Source: Streptomyces lunaelactis
GTDB lineage: Bacteria > Actinomycetota > Actinomycetes > Streptomycetales > Streptomycetaceae
Direction: 5' to 3'
Assembly (NCBI RefSeq): GCF_003054555.1
Contig: NZ_CP026304.1
Location: 7,626,001 to 7,690,000, forward strand
Length of the DNA stretch: 64,000 bases
Of the stretch, positions 61,915 to 64,000 are shown piece after piece. The notes under the pieces are model-generated. The model was not told the origin of the DNA. It did no database searches and saw nothing but the letters and a program-made list of their open reading frames with translations. The stretch's first letter is position 1, and each line of letters starts with the position of its first letter. Made by a program: the position numbers and the translations under genes.

Positions 61915-62251
61915 GCTTGCCTCCCCAACAGGGCGCCCCCACGCCGGATCCTGCGGGTCAGTATGCATCTCCGCTCGCCGGAGAGGGCCCCTGCCGAATC
62001 CGGCCGGACGCAGTGTTCAGGCCATTCACGTGGTGCTGATTGACCGTCATACTCCGTGGTGTGCGGTCCGACGGCCGGAGCCGCCCGATCGGCGAGGTTC
62101 GGACGCACGGCCGCGTGTTCCGCACCCAGCTGCTGCATATACGCACCGAGGGCGGGGCGTTGCGTGTGACCCGGAATGCCCTGCTGGGCAAGATATGGCT
62201 GGTGCGGGGCGGGTTCGGGTCGGTGGCCTTTTCAGATGTGAGGGGGAGCGG
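61915..62251. other. Divergent intergenic region between gntR and the TPR gene
   Basis: 337 bp between divergent starts. A plus-strand open frame crosses it but shows no recognisable domain. It must contain both promoters; AT-richer TGATTGACCGTCATACTCC near 62036-62056 is a candidate. No operator dyad was identified. Confidence 0.35.
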
Positions 62252-63967
62252 ATGGGGGCGGTGTGGATCCTGCTGCCGCTGCTGCGGACGCTGGCCCGGG
62301 TCAGCGTCCGGGCGGGTGGGCAATTGCTCGGGGTCGCGCTGCTGCGGTGCCTCACACCCATGTGGGTGCTGGTGCGGCCGCAGGCGATGGCGCGGCGCCT
62401 CGCTTGGGGCGAGGAGGCCGTCGCGGTGTACCGCGCCCTCATGGTCGGCGGGCGCCCCCGTCAGGGACATCGGAACGGATTGGCCCGCTCCCTTGCCCTG
62501 TACGCCCATGTGCTGCAGCTGAGCGGCCGTTACGAGGAGGCGCTCGCCGCTGCGGACGAGTCCCTGGCCGTCCCCGGCGCCCGTGCCTCCGCGACGCAGA
62601 ACGCCTACACCCTCCACGTCCGCGCGCAGGCGCTTGCCGAGACCAACCGGCTCGACGAGGCGCTCACCGTGGCCCGGGAGTGCGTGGCGGCGTACCGGCA
62701 CGCTGTGCCCAGGCGCCGGGACAGGTCGTTGGGGAGCCACCTCGGTGCCCTGCGCACGTACGCGTGGGTGCTGGGCCGCTTGCCCCGCGTGGCGGAGTCC
62801 GTGGCCGTCTACCTCGAGTGCCACGCGCTGCTGCGGGACATGTCCCTGTGGCAACTGATCCGCATCCAGTCGGTGCAGGCCCGCGTGCGGATCGAGCTGA
62901 CCGGCGGACTGTGCGACCTCGGCCGGTACGACGAGGCGGTCGCCGCCGGTACCGACGCCCGGGAGTGGACCGACGGCCTCGGCCCACGGCTCTACCCCGA
63001 GCTCCAGCCGCTGCGCGCCCAGCTCCTGACCGACCTGGCATGGAGCTACGGCGCGACCCGCGACCTCCCCCGGGCGTGCGACACCGCCGAGCAGGCCGTC
63101 GCCCTGTGCCGAGCCCTGGCCGAGCGCGATCCGGCAACCGGCGAACCCTGCCTCGTCCTCGCCCTGGAATGCCTGGCACACCACCTCGGCGAACTGGAAG
63201 TCCCCGCGGGGGAACGGCGGGTACTGGGTGAGTTGGTCGACCTCTGCGCCCGGCTCGCCCGCACCCTCCCCGACGACTACGAGCCGCGGCTCGCCACAGC
63301 CCTGGATGTCCTGGCCTTCCGCCACTGGAGGCAGGGCGCCCACCGCAAGGCCGTTGAGGCCGCCGAGCGCAGTGCCGACGCCTACCGCAGCGCCGCCGGG
63401 CGCAATCCCCAGGCGTACGAACCCGAACTGGCCCGGGTGCTGGCCGACCTCAGCGCCCGGCAGTGCGGCAGGGGCAACGCCGACGCCGCCGTGGCCAACG
63501 GCCGCGAGGCACTGGCGATCACGCGTCGGCTGGCCGAGTCCGAGGGGGACACGTACCAGCCCCTCATCGCCGAACGCCTGCAGTTCCTCGCCCAGGCCCT
63601 GCGCCGCACCGGCGACGGCCCGGGGGCGCTGGCCTGCTACGAGGAGGCCGAGACCGTCCTTCGGGCGCTCATGGCGGACGCCGACCCGGAGTCCCATGAA
63701 GCCGAGCTCGCCGCCACCCTCTCCGCCCTTGCCGCCACCCTCCGCACGACTGCCGAGGCCCACCTCACCGCGGGCCGCGCCGACGAGGCCGTCACCGCCC
63801 TGCGCCGCCTGCTCGCCCTCGCCCTGCGTGCCGACCGGAGCGATGTCCACGCGGCCTGCCTCACCGCCTTCGCCCGGGCCCGCGCGCAGGCCCCCGACGA
63901 GGTCGGGGAGGCCTGGCAGCGGGCCACGACGGACCCGTTCCCGTCGTTCGTCTATCGGGCTTCCTAG
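62252..63967 (+). CDS. Tetratricopeptide-repeat protein with N-terminal membrane segment
   Basis: 571 residues from ATG at 62252, with GGGGGAG 5 nt upstream. A hydrophobic N-terminus (WILLPLLRTLARVSVRAGGQ and LGVALLRCLTPMWVLV) precedes helical repeats: YEEALAAADESLAVPG, LDEALTVARECVAAYRHAVP, YDEAVAAGTDAREW, HRKAVEAAERSADAYRSAAG, ADAAVANGREALAITRRLAE, PGALACYEEAETVLRALMAD. These are TPRs of the kind found in Streptomyces scaffold and regulatory proteins. The stop at 63965-63967 is inside the window. Function unknown. Confidence 0.82.
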   Translation: MGAVWILLPLLRTLARVSVRAGGQLLGVALLRCLTPMWVLVRPQAMARRLAWGEEAVAVYRALMVGGRPRQGHRNGLARSLALYAHVLQLSGRYEEALAAADESLAVPGARASATQNAYTLHVRAQALAETNRLDEALTVARECVAAYRHAVPRRRDRSLGSHLGALRTYAWVLGRLPRVAESVAVYLECHALLRDMSLWQLIRIQSVQARVRIELTGGLCDLGRYDEAVAAGTDAREWTDGLGPRLYPELQPLRAQLLTDLAWSYGATRDLPRACDTAEQAVALCRALAERDPATGEPCLVLALECLAHHLGELEVPAGERRVLGELVDLCARLARTLPDDYEPRLATALDVLAFRHWRQGAHRKAVEAAERSADAYRSAAGRNPQAYEPELARVLADLSARQCGRGNADAAVANGREALAITRRLAESEGDTYQPLIAERLQFLAQALRRTGDGPGALACYEEAETVLRALMADADPESHEAELAATLSALAATLRTTAEAHLTAGRADEAVTALRRLLALALRADRSDVHAACLTAFARARAQAPDEVGEAWQRATTDPFPSFVYRAS

Positions 63968-64000
63968 CGCCTGGATTCCGACCGCAATCGGTCAGTACGC

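Noticed and set aside
1..64000. CRISPR arrays, rRNA or tRNA genes.
   Set aside because: No regularly spaced direct repeats of 24-37 bp and no recognisable rRNA or tRNA stretches were seen on reading. Small tRNA genes cannot be excluded completely without a tRNA scan.

Overview
The window is high-GC actinobacterial DNA and almost certainly comes from a Streptomyces chromosome. Third-position GC is very high, GTG and TTG starts are common, and the gene set is typical of the genus: GlgC, MelC1/MelC2 tyrosinase, a SpoIIE-type phosphatase, an RmdA-type c-di-GMP enzyme beside its usual lipoprotein and methyltransferase neighbours, LysX, and a class F sortase. No rRNA, tRNA, CRISPR array or intact transposase was found.

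Layout. 1-2.8 kb: end of a glycogen synthase-type glycosyltransferase, glgC, and a small ATPase-fold protein. 2.8-12.3 kb: one long minus-strand operon with a secreted deacetylase, a PelF-like glycosyltransferase, a polytopic membrane protein, a LegB-like dehydratase, a sugar nucleotidyltransferase, an epimerase, a spherulin-4 domain hydrolase and a GH114 hydrolase. The parts match those of the fungal galactosaminogalactan (GAG) pathway. 12.8-20 kb: ArsR/SRPBCC pair, an odd zinc-ribbon SDR, an SDR gene stopped by one in-frame TGA, an unrecognised 57-residue peptide gene with its own terminator, and a lipase-maturation-factor/DUF1990/broken YndJ operon with twin palindromic operators. 20-31 kb: lipoprotein, PAS-GAF-PP2C-ATPase regulator, WS/DGAT acyltransferase, Fpg/Nei glycosylase, orphan anti-sigma factor, and a LytTR regulator/symporter/histidine kinase module. 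31-36 kb: small proteins, an ECF sigma factor, CapA-type lipoprotein and universal stress protein.

35.5-39.6 kb: a two-gene operon in which an MbtH-adenylation-carrier-reductase protein is followed 15 bp later by a leucyl/phenylalanyl-tRNA transferase homologue. It looks like a tRNA-dependent peptide-aldehyde pathway. 39.6-55.5 kb: a membrane GGDEF-EAL protein, lysX, a MITE-like repeat, a deacetylase, sortase F, two convergent paralogous surface proteins, proline iminopeptidase, and the lipoprotein/methyltransferase/rmdA row. 55.5-64 kb: long hairpin, an sdhB remnant, melC1-melC2, a uvrA remnant, a DUF6461-type gene, a luciferase-like oxidoreductase beside a second repeat copy, a HAD phosphatase, GntR regulator plus dodecin, and a TPR protein.

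The two most notable systems are the GAG/Pel-like exopolysaccharide operon (2847-12332) and the NRPS-reductase/aminoacyl-tRNA transferase operon (35508-39611). Decay is visible at several points: a nonsense codon, a frameshift with an apparent deletion, and two gene fragments flanking melC.
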